Of a DNA stretch of 64,000 bases, positions 37,355 through 45,674 are shown piece by piece. Under the pieces are notes generated by a model. The model searched no databases. It saw nothing but the letters and a program-made list of their open reading frames with translations, and was not told the origin of the DNA. Location: the NCBI RefSeq assembly GCF_947496195.1, contig NZ_CANMBY010000001.1:1-64000 (forward strand), read 5' to 3'. The position numbers were made by a program, and so were the translations under genes. Origin of the DNA: an uncultured Polaribacter sp. (GTDB lineage: Bacteria > Bacteroidota > Bacteroidia > Flavobacteriales > Flavobacteriaceae). The number at the start of each line of letters is the position of its first letter. Position 1 is the stretch's first letter.

Positions 37355-37747
37355 ATGAGAATATCAAAAAAAATAATACTTATTTGTTTTAGTTTAACTA
37401 TTGTAGCTTGTTCTGGTTATGGCAAAAAATTAGAATACAACAAAACAGAAGTGTATTATACATCTAATGTAAAAAAATCTGAAGCTGAAAAACTAGGAGA
37501 ATTTTTAGTGAGTTCTGGTTTTGCAGGTGAAAACGAAAAGTCTGTTCAATTATCTAAAAATGAAGAATCTGGTAATTATCAATTTAGAATGGTTACCACA
37601 GAAAAAGCTGCAAATAGCGAAAGTTATCAGACAATTTTTAAAATGTTTGCCAAACAAATATCAGATTCAGTTTTTAATAAAAAACCTGTAGATTTTCATG
37701 TTTGTAATAATACTTTCGAGACTCTAAAAGTAATTCCTTTCGAATAA
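37355..37747 (+). CDS. Small lipoprotein, unknown function
   Basis: A 130-residue protein with a type II signal sequence (SLTIVACSGYG, Cys 19). The mature part is a compact alpha/beta sequence (YYTSNVKKSEAEKLGEFLVSSGF, ESYQTIFKMFAKQISDSVFN, VDFHVCNNTFETLKVIPF). No family is recognised. It is translationally coupled (TAATG) to the next gene and lies behind dyad site 2. Confidence 0.8.
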   Translation: MRISKKIILICFSLTIVACSGYGKKLEYNKTEVYYTSNVKKSEAEKLGEFLVSSGFAGENEKSVQLSKNEESGNYQFRMVTTEKAANSESYQTIFKMFAKQISDSVFNKKPVDFHVCNNTFETLKVIPFE

Positions 37748-38262
37748 TGCTTTCAAAATTTGAATTTGATGCTTTGGCTGAATGGCATTATTCTGAAGGA
37801 GAATGGAATGAGTTTGTAACTATTGAAAAAGCAAATAAAAAAGAAGACAACATCTATTTTGGTATTGGAATTCTTGTTCTTTCTACAATCGGTTTAATGA
37901 TTTTTAGAAATACTTCTTTTCTTACTGCATTAACATTCGCTATTCCTTTTTCGATTCTAATTCCTTATTTAAGGATGAGGTTTAGTTATAAGCATTTAAA
38001 ATACAATGTGAAAAAACCTTTTGTGAAAATTTATGAAAATTATATTCTTATTAACAATCATAAAATTGAAGTTTCATCAACAAAAAAAAGAATTAAAGGT
38101 CTAAAAATAATTAAAGCAAAAAACAACTTGCAACTTTTAGAAATTGATATACAATGGATAACTAGAAAAGGACCTACAAATGATGAATTTAGAGTGCTTA
38201 TACCTCATAATAAAATTAGTGAAGCAGAAAAATTAGTAAATCAGTTTTATAAAAAAGTATAA
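37747..38262 (+). CDS. Membrane protein with two N-terminal helices, unknown function
   Basis: A 171-residue protein. Two hydrophobic segments at about residues 35-55 and 57-75 (IGILVLSTIGLMIF, TALTFAIPFSILIPYL) are followed by a soluble beta-rich domain (VKKPFVKIYENYILINNHKIEV, LQLLEIDIQWITRKGP, RVLIPHNKISEAEKLV), a PH-like layout. It overlaps the lipoprotein stop by one base, so both come from the site 2 promoter. Function unknown. Confidence 0.78.
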   Translation: MLSKFEFDALAEWHYSEGEWNEFVTIEKANKKEDNIYFGIGILVLSTIGLMIFRNTSFLTALTFAIPFSILIPYLRMRFSYKHLKYNVKKPFVKIYENYILINNHKIEVSSTKKRIKGLKIIKAKNNLQLLEIDIQWITRKGPTNDEFRVLIPHNKISEAEKLVNQFYKKV

Positions 38263-38264
38263 AA

Positions 38265-38282
38265 ATACGTCAAATGCCTTAT
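38265..38282 (+). promoter_or_regulatory. 18-bp dyad operator, site 3 (ATACGTCAAATGCCTTAT)
   Basis: Half-sites ATACGTCA and (reverse) ATAAGGCA flank AA. The site ends 55 bp before the ATG at 38338. Mismatches between its arms make a poor RNA hairpin although each arm fits the shared half-site consensus, pointing to protein recognition. Confidence 0.65.
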
Positions 38283-38337
38283 TTCATAAAACAAGTTATT
38301 ATTTCAATTTTGGATTATAATTAAAATAAAAAAATAT

Positions 38338-38817
38338 ATGAAAAATTTAAAAAATCTATTTTTATTAGCATTTGTAACTTTACTATGTTCTTGTTCAGAT
38401 GCTACAGACGAAGACTTAGGTTTGTCTGGTGAAGGCACGTTTACTGCAAAAGTTGATGGTACAGATTTTGCTTCTTTAAAGGCAACTGTTGGAGCCACTG
38501 TTACAAATGGTGTTGCAGCTATACAAGGTTCTAATGCAGGTGGAGAATATATTAGAGTTAATATTATGAATTATACTGGTGTAGGTACTTATAAAACTGG
38601 TGATGCATTAACCAATGTAAACTCCATTCAATATGGTACTGTAAACCCTATAGCTGCATGGATTTCTACTTTTGATATTGGAAATGGAACAATAGAAATT
38701 ACTGAAGATACATCCACCACAATTTCTGGCACTTTTACATTTACTGGATTAAATTCTAATGACAATAACTCTTCAAAAATGGTTACAGAAGGTAAATTTT
38801 CTGCTCCAAAAAATTAA
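38338..38817 (+). CDS. DUF6252-like lipoprotein
   Basis: A 159-residue protein with signal sequence and lipobox (FVTLLCSCSDA). The mature part is all-beta: FTAKVDGTDFASLKATVGATV, GEYIRVNIMNY, GTYKTGD and GTFTFTGLNSND, a single compact domain seen in many small Bacteroidetes lipoproteins (DUF6252; assignment from memory). Function unknown. Preceded by dyad site 3 and followed by dyad site 4. Confidence 0.8.
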   Translation: MKNLKNLFLLAFVTLLCSCSDATDEDLGLSGEGTFTAKVDGTDFASLKATVGATVTNGVAAIQGSNAGGEYIRVNIMNYTGVGTYKTGDALTNVNSIQYGTVNPIAAWISTFDIGNGTIEITEDTSTTISGTFTFTGLNSNDNNSSKMVTEGKFSAPKN

Positions 38818-38843
38818 AAAATAATGAAGAAGAAAAAGGAAAA

Positions 38844-38861
38844 ATACGGCATCTGTCGTAT
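38844..38861 (+). promoter_or_regulatory. 18-bp dyad operator, site 4 (ATACGGCATCTGTCGTAT)
   Basis: Half-sites ATACGGCA and (reverse) ATACGACA flank TC. It ends 55 bp before the ATG at 38917. A run of nine T follows, so this copy can also fold as a 7-bp stem (with one G-U pair) plus U tract and may terminate the 38338 gene. Confidence 0.6.
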
Positions 38862-38916
38862 TTTTTTTTAACCTTAATTATGAGACATTTGAGTTATTAA
38901 CTTAAAAACAATTCTT

Positions 38917-39354
38917 ATGAAAAATTTAAACAAAGTAATCTTTATAATAAGCATATCATTTTTTATTGTGTCTTGTAGTTCAAATGATGCTAATACTTTA
39001 GGTTGTGAAACTTGTTCTTACACTATTGCTGCTAATGAAACTGCTGGTACAGTTGCAACTTCTTTAAATGGAACTCATGAAACCACCTTTTCTTCATTCA
39101 ATACTGCATCACCAATAGCAGATGGTACTAAAGCTACTTTTACAGTAGCAAATAATGAACTAACTGTAGAAATTGAAGGTGAAGCTTGTATTACGCTTAA
39201 AAATCCGATTCAAACATCAGCTAGTGAAGTTGTTTATAAAGATGATTGTAGAGATAACTTAGCCTATGCAGTTTCTACGAATCAAACAGGAGACCTTAAT
39301 GAGGTTAATTTACTTTCTTTAAGCAATACTTTTTATGGTCAGTTTAAGAAATAA
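38917..39354 (+). CDS. Small lipoprotein, unknown function
   Basis: A 145-residue protein with a lipobox (FFIVSCSSND, Cys 20). The mature domain has a CETC motif, beta-strand patterns (TKATFTVANNELTVEIEG) and further cysteines (EACITL, KDDCRD), so disulfides are possible. No family recognised. It follows dyad site 4 and heads a likely unit that includes the short gene at 39361 and the sensor kinase. Confidence 0.78.
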   Translation: MKNLNKVIFIISISFFIVSCSSNDANTLGCETCSYTIAANETAGTVATSLNGTHETTFSSFNTASPIADGTKATFTVANNELTVEIEGEACITLKNPIQTSASEVVYKDDCRDNLAYAVSTNQTGDLNEVNLLSLSNTFYGQFKK

Positions 39355-39360
39355 TAACAA

Positions 39361-39645
39361 ATGACAATAGGTATCCTCCAATTTTATTTATTTATTTTAA
39401 CACCAATTCTCTTTGTTTTAGGGTTTTGGTGTTATTATGATTTTAAAAAGTTTAAACTAAAAGAATCTGAAAAATTGAGTGTATTGTTTTTAGATTTAGA
39501 AGCAGAAAAAAATAGAAAAATATGTTTAGAAACTAAGTCTGAAAGTATTTTAAATACTACAAATGATATAAATAAAAAAATATTAATAATTAAAATTGAT
39601 ATATTTAATCTAAATTTTTCAATAAAGGAAATTTTTTATTTCTAA
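39361..39645 (+). CDS. Short membrane-anchored protein, uncertain
   Basis: A 94-residue frame with one N-terminal transmembrane helix (LYLFILTPILFVLGFWCYY) and a charged, coiled-coil-prone tail. It begins 6 bp after the preceding lipoprotein stop and ends 19 bp before the sensor kinase start, so its position fits a real cotranscribed gene. No homologue is recognised and the tail composition is low complexity. Confidence 0.45.
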   Translation: MTIGILQFYLFILTPILFVLGFWCYYDFKKFKLKESEKLSVLFLDLEAEKNRKICLETKSESILNTTNDINKKILIIKIDIFNLNFSIKEIFYF

Positions 39646-39664
39646 ACTTTTAAATGATTATTAA

Positions 39665-41770
39665 ATGAAATTAAAAACAATTTTAACGGCTATAATGTTA
39701 TGCCTAACAGTACAATATAATGCACAAAATAAAATACTTGATAGTCTTAAAATAATTTTAAAAACTACTAAAGATTCTAAACAAATAACAAACACCTACA
39801 ATAATATTGGTAAAATTTACAACAGTCTTAATACAGATAGTGCCATTTTTTATTTACGTATTGCAGAAAAAATGGCTAAAAAAAATAAGTTACAAAGACA
39901 CTTATTTCAAGCATATAGCAATATTGGCACAACATTTATTAAGACTGGGCAATTAGATTCTTCTGAAGTTTATTTTGATAAAGCAAAGTATTTAATTAAT
40001 GATATAGACTTTTATAATGCTCTAACTTCTTATTATGGAGATAGAGGTATTCTAGATTATTATAAAGGAGATTATCTAAATTCTGGAAAAAGGTTTGAAA
40101 AAGCATTAGACTTGGCTATTAAAGAAAAAAATATTGAAGATATTATAAGATATAGTAATAACTCTGCATTAGTATTGTCTAAAACTGGTAAAAATAACGA
40201 AGCCTTAGATATCTATTTTAAAGCTTTAAAATCTGCAGAACTAGAAAAAGACAGTGTACATATTGGACTACTTTTTAACAATATTGCCAATATTTATGAG
40301 GACATGAATGAGCAAGAAAAATCTTTGGATTTATATAAAAAATCTTTAGAAATTAAACTAAAACATGGCACTTTTGTACAAATTGTAAATGCTTATTTTA
40401 ATGTTGCAAACAGACAACTTCATATTGGAGAATTAGAAAATGATTCTACTTTATTAGTTAAAGCTGAAAAAAATTATGAAAAAGCTTTAGAAATAGCTCA
40501 AGAAAAAAACTTTGGAAATGGTAAACTTGTAGGTTGGGAAGGTTTAGGAAAAATAGAATTAAATAAAAAGAACTTTATAAAGAGTAAAGAATATTTTAAT
40601 AAGGTTTTAGAAGTTGCAAAAGCAACCAAAAACAAACCTTATCTAAATATGGCAAACTTAAGTTTAGCATACATAGAAAATGATTTAAAAAATCATAAAA
40701 AAGCTGAATTCTACCTTAAACAATCAAAAGATTTTGTTGAGAAATCTGGATCAATTACCCAAAAAAAACAACTTTATGAAAACCTTTATATAGTTGAGGA
40801 AAATAAAGGAAATTATAAAAAAGCTTTTGAATATTTGCGTAAGAAAAATGAAATTGATGAAACATTAACTTCTAATGAAATAAAAGAAAAAATATCTAGA
40901 TATGAAGTAAAATACGAAACCGAAAAAAAAGAAAAAGAAATTGCACAACAAAAAGAACAGCTCTTAGAACAAGAGTTAGCTATAAAAAACAGAAATTTAT
41001 ATGCAATAATAATTACTTCAATTCTATTAATTTTAGGTATTATTTTCTTTGCTATCTATAAACGAAATCAATTCAAAAGAAATCAGTTACAAAAAGAAAT
41101 AGATCTTAAAGATGCTTTAGCAATTATAAAAACTCAAAATAGGTTGCAAGAACAACGTCTTAGAATTTCTCGAGATTTACACGATAATATTGGTTCTCAA
41201 CTAACTTTTATAATTTCTTCTATAGACAATCTAAAATTTATTTCTAAGGATGCAAACGAAAAATTAAAAAGCAAATTAGCAACTATTAGTTCTTTTACAG
41301 GCGATACAATTCATCAACTAAGAGATACGATCTGGGCAATGAATAAAAGTGAAATTTCTATTGAAGATTTACATAGCAGAATATTATCATATATAGAGAA
41401 AGCTAAAATTGCAGTTCCAGAAGTTAAGATAGACGTAAATTATGATATTGATAAAAACAAAAGCTTTTCTTCTCTAATTGGAATGAACATTTTTAGAACG
41501 TTACAAGAAGCAATAAATAATGCCATAAAGTATTCTGAATCTAACACCATCGAAATAACACTTAAGAATAAAAAAAACAACTTCGTTGCTACTGTTACAG
41601 ATTTTGGTAAAGGTTTTGCTATTAATTCAGTAGAGCTCGGAAATGGTTTGTCGAATATGGAAAAAAGAATGAGTGAAATTGGTGGTACCATAAAAATAAC
41701 ATCAGAAGAAAAAAAGGGAACTACTATTCAACTTGAAGTTCAACTTGAAAATACGATGAATGACGTATAA
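39665..41770 (+). CDS. TPR-containing sensor histidine kinase (NarL/LytS-like class)
   Basis: A 701-residue membrane kinase: signal peptide (residues 1-20), several TPR repeats over about 30-400 predicted to be periplasmic, a short coiled coil, a transmembrane helix at about 445-465 (IITSILLILGIIFFAIY), a HisKA_3 dimerisation helix with phospho-acceptor H506 (RISRDLHDNIGSQL), and an HATPase_c domain with LQEAINNAIKYS and VTDFGKGFA/GNGLSNMEKRMSEIGG. It pairs with the LuxR-type regulator 46 bp downstream. Its 3' end contains dyad site 5. It lacks a dyad directly in front and is probably expressed from site 4. Confidence 0.93.
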   Translation: MKLKTILTAIMLCLTVQYNAQNKILDSLKIILKTTKDSKQITNTYNNIGKIYNSLNTDSAIFYLRIAEKMAKKNKLQRHLFQAYSNIGTTFIKTGQLDSSEVYFDKAKYLINDIDFYNALTSYYGDRGILDYYKGDYLNSGKRFEKALDLAIKEKNIEDIIRYSNNSALVLSKTGKNNEALDIYFKALKSAELEKDSVHIGLLFNNIANIYEDMNEQEKSLDLYKKSLEIKLKHGTFVQIVNAYFNVANRQLHIGELENDSTLLVKAEKNYEKALEIAQEKNFGNGKLVGWEGLGKIELNKKNFIKSKEYFNKVLEVAKATKNKPYLNMANLSLAYIENDLKNHKKAEFYLKQSKDFVEKSGSITQKKQLYENLYIVEENKGNYKKAFEYLRKKNEIDETLTSNEIKEKISRYEVKYETEKKEKEIAQQKEQLLEQELAIKNRNLYAIIITSILLILGIIFFAIYKRNQFKRNQLQKEIDLKDALAIIKTQNRLQEQRLRISRDLHDNIGSQLTFIISSIDNLKFISKDANEKLKSKLATISSFTGDTIHQLRDTIWAMNKSEISIEDLHSRILSYIEKAKIAVPEVKIDVNYDIDKNKSFSSLIGMNIFRTLQEAINNAIKYSESNTIEITLKNKKNNFVATVTDFGKGFAINSVELGNGLSNMEKRMSEIGGTIKITSEEKKGTTIQLEVQLENTMNDV
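41751..41768 (+). promoter_or_regulatory. 18-bp dyad operator, site 5 (ATACGATGAATGACGTAT)
   Basis: Outer arms ATACG and CGTAT with an 8-bp centre, the same 5-8-5 geometry as sites 1-4. The right half-site (reverse ATACGTCA) is perfect; the left is degenerate in its inner bases, possibly because it encodes the last codons of the kinase. It ends 48 bp before the response regulator ATG. Confidence 0.55.
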
Positions 41771-41816
41771 AATATAATCTTTAAAATATTTACTTTTATA
41801 AAATACTACCTAAACT

Positions 41817-42470
41817 ATGAGTTTAAGAATTGCTATTGCAGAAGATAACTATTTCTTATATAAAGCTATAGAAGAAAAGATATCTTTTTTTGATGATGTT
41901 TCTATTAAATTTCATGCAAATAATGGTGCAGAATTAATAGGTAAACTTGAAGAAAATCATCATATAGATGTAATTTTAATGGACATTCAAATGCCAGTAA
42001 TGGATGGTATAAAAGCAACTGAATTGGTAAAAAACAGATATCCACACATTAAAGTAATCATGTTAACTGTTGTAGATGATGATGAGTGTGTTTTTAAATC
42101 TATACAAGCTGGTGCCAATGGTTATTTATTAAAAGAAATTGATGCAGAAAAATTATATAAGAGCATTATAGAAGTTACAGAAGGTGGAGCACCAATGACA
42201 CCTAGTATTGCATTAAAAACTTTAAATTTATTAAGAAAACCTAATTTTAATTTAGATAAAAAAGAAGATTTAGAAGAAATTAAATTAACCAAAAGAGAAA
42301 CAGAAATATTAGTACAATTAAGTAAAGGCTTAAATTACAATGCAATTTCAGAAAACCTAATTATATCTCCATCAACTGTTAGAAAGCACATTGAAAATAT
42401 CTACAAGAAACTTCAAGTGCACAGTAAAATGGAAGCTGTTATGAAAGCTCAGAAAAGAAATTTAATTTAA
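41817..42470 (+). CDS. LuxR/NarL-family response regulator
   Basis: A 217-residue regulator. The receiver domain has acidic AEDN near residue 9, phospho-acceptor D56 (VILMDIQMPVMDG), the Thr in MLTVVDDDE and the Lys in LLKEID. The C-terminal LuxR-type helix-turn-helix is at about residues 155-217 (LTKRETEILVQLSKGLNYNAISENL, SPSTVRKHIENIYKKLQVHSKMEAVMKA). It is the partner of the TPR kinase just upstream. Such regulators bind short dyads as dimers; it is the natural candidate for the five 18-bp dyads, one of which precedes its own gene. Confidence 0.95.
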   Translation: MSLRIAIAEDNYFLYKAIEEKISFFDDVSIKFHANNGAELIGKLEENHHIDVILMDIQMPVMDGIKATELVKNRYPHIKVIMLTVVDDDECVFKSIQAGANGYLLKEIDAEKLYKSIIEVTEGGAPMTPSIALKTLNLLRKPNFNLDKKEDLEEIKLTKRETEILVQLSKGLNYNAISENLIISPSTVRKHIENIYKKLQVHSKMEAVMKAQKRNLI

Positions 42471-42471
42471 A

Positions 42472-43116
42472 TTACAGTTTAAATCTATAACCAATAAATA
42501 AATTTAAAGAATTTGTTTTAGTAGTTTCTGGATCAGATAACTTATCAATGTCAATTAATCCTAAACTATTTCTTAATTCAATAAATATTTCGTTATTACT
42601 ATCTAATTTGAAAATTCTTCCTAAACCTAAAATTAAACCAAAATCAAAATTCTCAAAATATCTAGATAAATCATCAGATGGTTTATCTTGATTTATTCTT
42701 TCTCTAGCTCTAAAAAAATAATTTAAAAAAATACCTCCTCTTAAATAATACTTTGAGTTCTTGCTAAAATTATATCTGACTGAAAGTGGAATAGATATAA
42801 ATTCATAAGTGTCATAATTTGTAAAATCGTTTGCAACGATAACCATATTATTTATAACTGTTCTTGGAACATCTACACTAACAATTTTTCTATCATAATT
42901 TAATTCAGCATCAAAAAATAAATTGTTTTTAATTTTATAATGGGTAGATATTCCTAAAGTATATCCGAATTCTGAATTATGTTCAGAAATATTTTCATTA
43001 CTAAACCTTAAAGAAGAATAGTTTAAACCTGTTTGAACTCCGTAAGAAAATTTTTCTTGACCAAAAGTAGTTAATGAAAATAAAAGTAAAAAATATAAGG
43101 CTATTCTTATATTCAT
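42472..43116 (-). CDS. Outer-membrane beta-barrel protein
   Basis: A 214-residue protein with a signal peptide (FLLLFSLTTFGQ) and alternating beta-strand pattern (FSYGVQTGLNYSSLRF, FGYTLGISTHYKI, YEFISIPLSVRYNFS, YYLRGGIFLNYFF, FGLILGLGRIF), ending in LFIGYRFKL. It fits the small PorT/OMP_b-brl family of eight-stranded barrels. Role unknown. It is convergent with the response regulator (1 bp between stops) and downstream of the rhodanese gene. Confidence 0.83.
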   Translation of the reverse strand: MNIRIALYFLLLFSLTTFGQEKFSYGVQTGLNYSSLRFSNENISEHNSEFGYTLGISTHYKIKNNLFFDAELNYDRKIVSVDVPRTVINNMVIVANDFTNYDTYEFISIPLSVRYNFSKNSKYYLRGGIFLNYFFRARERINQDKPSDDLSRYFENFDFGLILGLGRIFKLDSNNEIFIELRNSLGLIDIDKLSDPETTKTNSLNLFIGYRFKL

Positions 43117-43120
43117 AGCA

Positions 43121-43432
43121 CTAATCTAAATACTGATCTACATTTTGCCAAGGACCACCATTAATTACATCCACTCCATTTTGTTTTAAAAACTGAGTAG
43201 CTTGTCCACTTCTTCCACCACTTTTACAAACAGCAATTATAGGTTTATTCCAAGATTTTATCTCATCAATTTTAAGCGGAATTAAATTTAACACAATATG
43301 TTTAGCAGGTTCACTATGCCCTTCATCCCACTCCATTTGAGTTCTAACATCTAAAATAATTGCGTCTTTATCTAAATATTCTTTAATCTCGTTAGTTGTA
43401 TCTTTTTGACTAAATAAACCAAACAAACCCAT
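43121..43432 (-). CDS. Rhodanese-like domain protein
   Basis: A 103-residue single-domain sulfurtransferase. Segments AIILDVRTQMEWDEGH and the active-site loop VCKSGGRS (catalytic Cys) are present, and the end NGGPWQNVDQYL is typical. No signal peptide, so cytoplasmic. Probably cotranscribed with the aromatic amino acid hydroxylase 14 bp upstream. Confidence 0.93.
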   Translation of the reverse strand: MGLFGLFSQKDTTNEIKEYLDKDAIILDVRTQMEWDEGHSEPAKHIVLNLIPLKIDEIKSWNKPIIAVCKSGGRSGQATQFLKQNGVDVINGGPWQNVDQYLD

Positions 43433-43446
43433 ATCTTTTCTTTATT

Positions 43447-45207
43447 TTATAGTTGATGTTCTTTGACTTTTAATAAGTTTAATCCATTAGAAATTAAATT
43501 TTTATAAGTTTCATTTTTCATTAAAACTTCTAAATGTTTTAAAATTTCTTTCTGAATTGAATAATTATTTTGCAAAGCTAATTCATAAAGTTCTAAATGT
43601 AACAACCAATCTTTAGAAAAATCACTTTTTAATTGGTTAAAAATTTCTTCAACTTCAGCTTCTGAAATTGAATTTTCTTCTCTCATCTTTCTAACTTTAC
43701 TGTATAAACCATAAAGTATTTTTTCGCTTTCTGAGTATTTAATCTTATGAGTTTTTGTTTCAGATACTTTTCCAATATCTAAAAAAGATTCAACATCTGC
43801 AGGACCTGCATACGCAGAAACGACTTCTTTACCAACAGCCATATCATATAAACCCCATTCAGGTTTAAATAATACTTCATTAAAATAAGTTACAGTACAC
43901 TCATCAAAAGTGATCATTAAAATCTTACCCCTTAAATCTCTTGTGCCAGTAACAGCTTTTCCTTTTAAAATTATACCACTCTCAAACTCTAATGTCATAA
44001 ATTCACCTTCATAAATTCCGTAAGCTTTTAAATCTCTTGGGCTCATATCTTCAATAGGTAAATTAATCCCTTTTAATTTTCCAATAGGGCTACCAAATCC
44101 GTTTTTATGAACATTTATTCCATGACCAATTAATTCTTTGTCTCTGTTTGCAATTGCTGTTGAACCTATGGTTTGAAAATATGCAACTTTGTTATTTTTA
44201 TATTTGATAACTCTATCAAAAACTCCTGAAATTTGTACACCTGTGGTTAACTCTATAGTTCCCAAATTTTGAGAATCAATTAATTTTTCAACACCTTTTA
44301 AACCTCCAGTTCTTAAAGCCATTGTATTTGCAAATTCATCTAAAACTAAGCTTAAATATGCAAAATCTGGTGTCACAAATAATTGAGGTTGTGGTTTTGT
44401 AATATCAAAATTAACTGCTGCTGCTTCAAGAGAATAAGGTAACTTTTTTACTTTTTCTTGCATGCACCATGCACTTTCACCTATAGATGAAAGTAATCCT
44501 GCTCCATAAATTTTTGGGCTTTCTAAACTTCCAATTAATCCATACTCAACTGTCCACCAATGCAAGTTTCTTATCATAGCCATTTCAGAAAGCTCACCCA
44601 TATTTTCTTGCAACCATTCAACTTTTTCTTGAGCTTCATCAATTTCTTTTTGAGTAGAGTTTGGATTTTCTTTTAAAATTGAAAGTAAACGAATAGCTTC
44701 ATACATTTCATAATCTTTAGCAGATGATATAGCTTTACTCCCTATTTCTCCAAAACGTCTTAAATATTCAGCATATTCAGGGTTTGCAATTATTGGGGCA
44801 TGACCTGCAGCTTCATGAATAATATCTGGTGCAGGAGTATATTCAATATGATTTATAGTTCTCATATCAGAAGCTATCACTAAAACATTGTAAGCTTGAA
44901 ATTCCATAAATGCATTTGGAGGAATAAAACCATCTACAGAAACAGCTGCCCAGCCAATTTCTTTTAGGATTCTATTCATACCTTCCATTTTTGGAATACT
45001 TTCAGAAGAAATACCTGTTTTATCTAAACCAGGTATGTAAGATTTGTGAGCAACCTTGCTTAAATAATCGATATTCATACGCATCACATACCTCCAAACT
45101 GCTTGATTTTGAGGAGTATATTCTTCATATGGTTGCCTAACAATAAACTTATGTAAATGTTTAGGTAACTTCTTTGTTACATCATTTAATTCAAAGTGAG
45201 ATTCCAT
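43447..45207 (-). CDS. Aromatic amino acid (phenylalanine) hydroxylase, long form
   Basis: A 586-residue member of the tetrahydrobiopterin-dependent hydroxylases. Iron ligands H131 and H136 (HEAAGH) and E221 (WWTVEYGLIG) are present, with IHEAAGHAPIIANPEYAEYLRRFGEIG and YTPAPDI around them. The spacing between the second His and the Glu is 85 residues versus about 40 in mammalian PAH, caused by a helical insert. A C-terminal extension of more than 200 residues follows the core. Phe to Tyr conversion is the likely reaction, from the family; pterin use is not tested here. Confidence 0.9.
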   Translation of the reverse strand: MESHFELNDVTKKLPKHLHKFIVRQPYEEYTPQNQAVWRYVMRMNIDYLSKVAHKSYIPGLDKTGISSESIPKMEGMNRILKEIGWAAVSVDGFIPPNAFMEFQAYNVLVIASDMRTINHIEYTPAPDIIHEAAGHAPIIANPEYAEYLRRFGEIGSKAISSAKDYEMYEAIRLLSILKENPNSTQKEIDEAQEKVEWLQENMGELSEMAMIRNLHWWTVEYGLIGSLESPKIYGAGLLSSIGESAWCMQEKVKKLPYSLEAAAVNFDITKPQPQLFVTPDFAYLSLVLDEFANTMALRTGGLKGVEKLIDSQNLGTIELTTGVQISGVFDRVIKYKNNKVAYFQTIGSTAIANRDKELIGHGINVHKNGFGSPIGKLKGINLPIEDMSPRDLKAYGIYEGEFMTLEFESGIILKGKAVTGTRDLRGKILMITFDECTVTYFNEVLFKPEWGLYDMAVGKEVVSAYAGPADVESFLDIGKVSETKTHKIKYSESEKILYGLYSKVRKMREENSISEAEVEEIFNQLKSDFSKDWLLHLELYELALQNNYSIQKEILKHLEVLMKNETYKNLISNGLNLLKVKEHQL

Positions 45208-45370
45208 TTATTAAACCATAAATATTATAAGGTAAAATTACGAATTTTGTAATTAAAATGCGCTTTATAGCTTGTTAAAAATTAATATCAAAACTAATCA
45301 GTATTTTAATTAACAAATCATCAATTGTAACATTTCATCATATTTTTCATCATATATATAAAATATTGCT

Positions 45371-45628
45371 ATGAGTTTTACAGCCCACATGATTGCCAGT
45401 CTTAAGCACAATAAAAGAGAACGAGTTTCTGCCTTTAAAAAAATGAAAGATTTTAAAGAAGGAAAAAATATTGAAGTTTATTTTGATAAAAAAGTCTCTA
45501 AATATCAATTAAAAAAGATTAGAGATAAAATTCAACAAGAAAACAAGTACAGACTTAGAAAAAATATTATAATTTTTACAATTGCAATGCTAATATTAAT
45601 TTACGCTATCGGTTTCGTAAAATTTTAA
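45371..45628 (+). CDS. Small single-span membrane protein, unknown function
   Basis: An 85-residue protein: a basic N-terminal region (MIASLKHNKRERVSAFKKMK, then KYQLKKIRDKIQQENKYRLRK) followed by a C-terminal transmembrane helix (IIIFTIAMLILIYAIGF). Probably a tail-anchored inner-membrane protein. Similar short proteins are common in flavobacteria but have no function. It stands alone, divergent from the hydroxylase gene. Confidence 0.7.
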   Translation: MSFTAHMIASLKHNKRERVSAFKKMKDFKEGKNIEVYFDKKVSKYQLKKIRDKIQQENKYRLRKNIIIFTIAMLILIYAIGFVKF

Positions 45629-45674
45629 ACGAAAGCCTAAAATCTTTCTTATTTTTACAATTCAAACAAGAAAA

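Noticed and set aside
43447..45207. Assignment as tryptophan or tyrosine hydroxylase
   Set aside because: Motifs define the iron site but not the substrate, and bacterial members are mostly phenylalanine hydroxylases.
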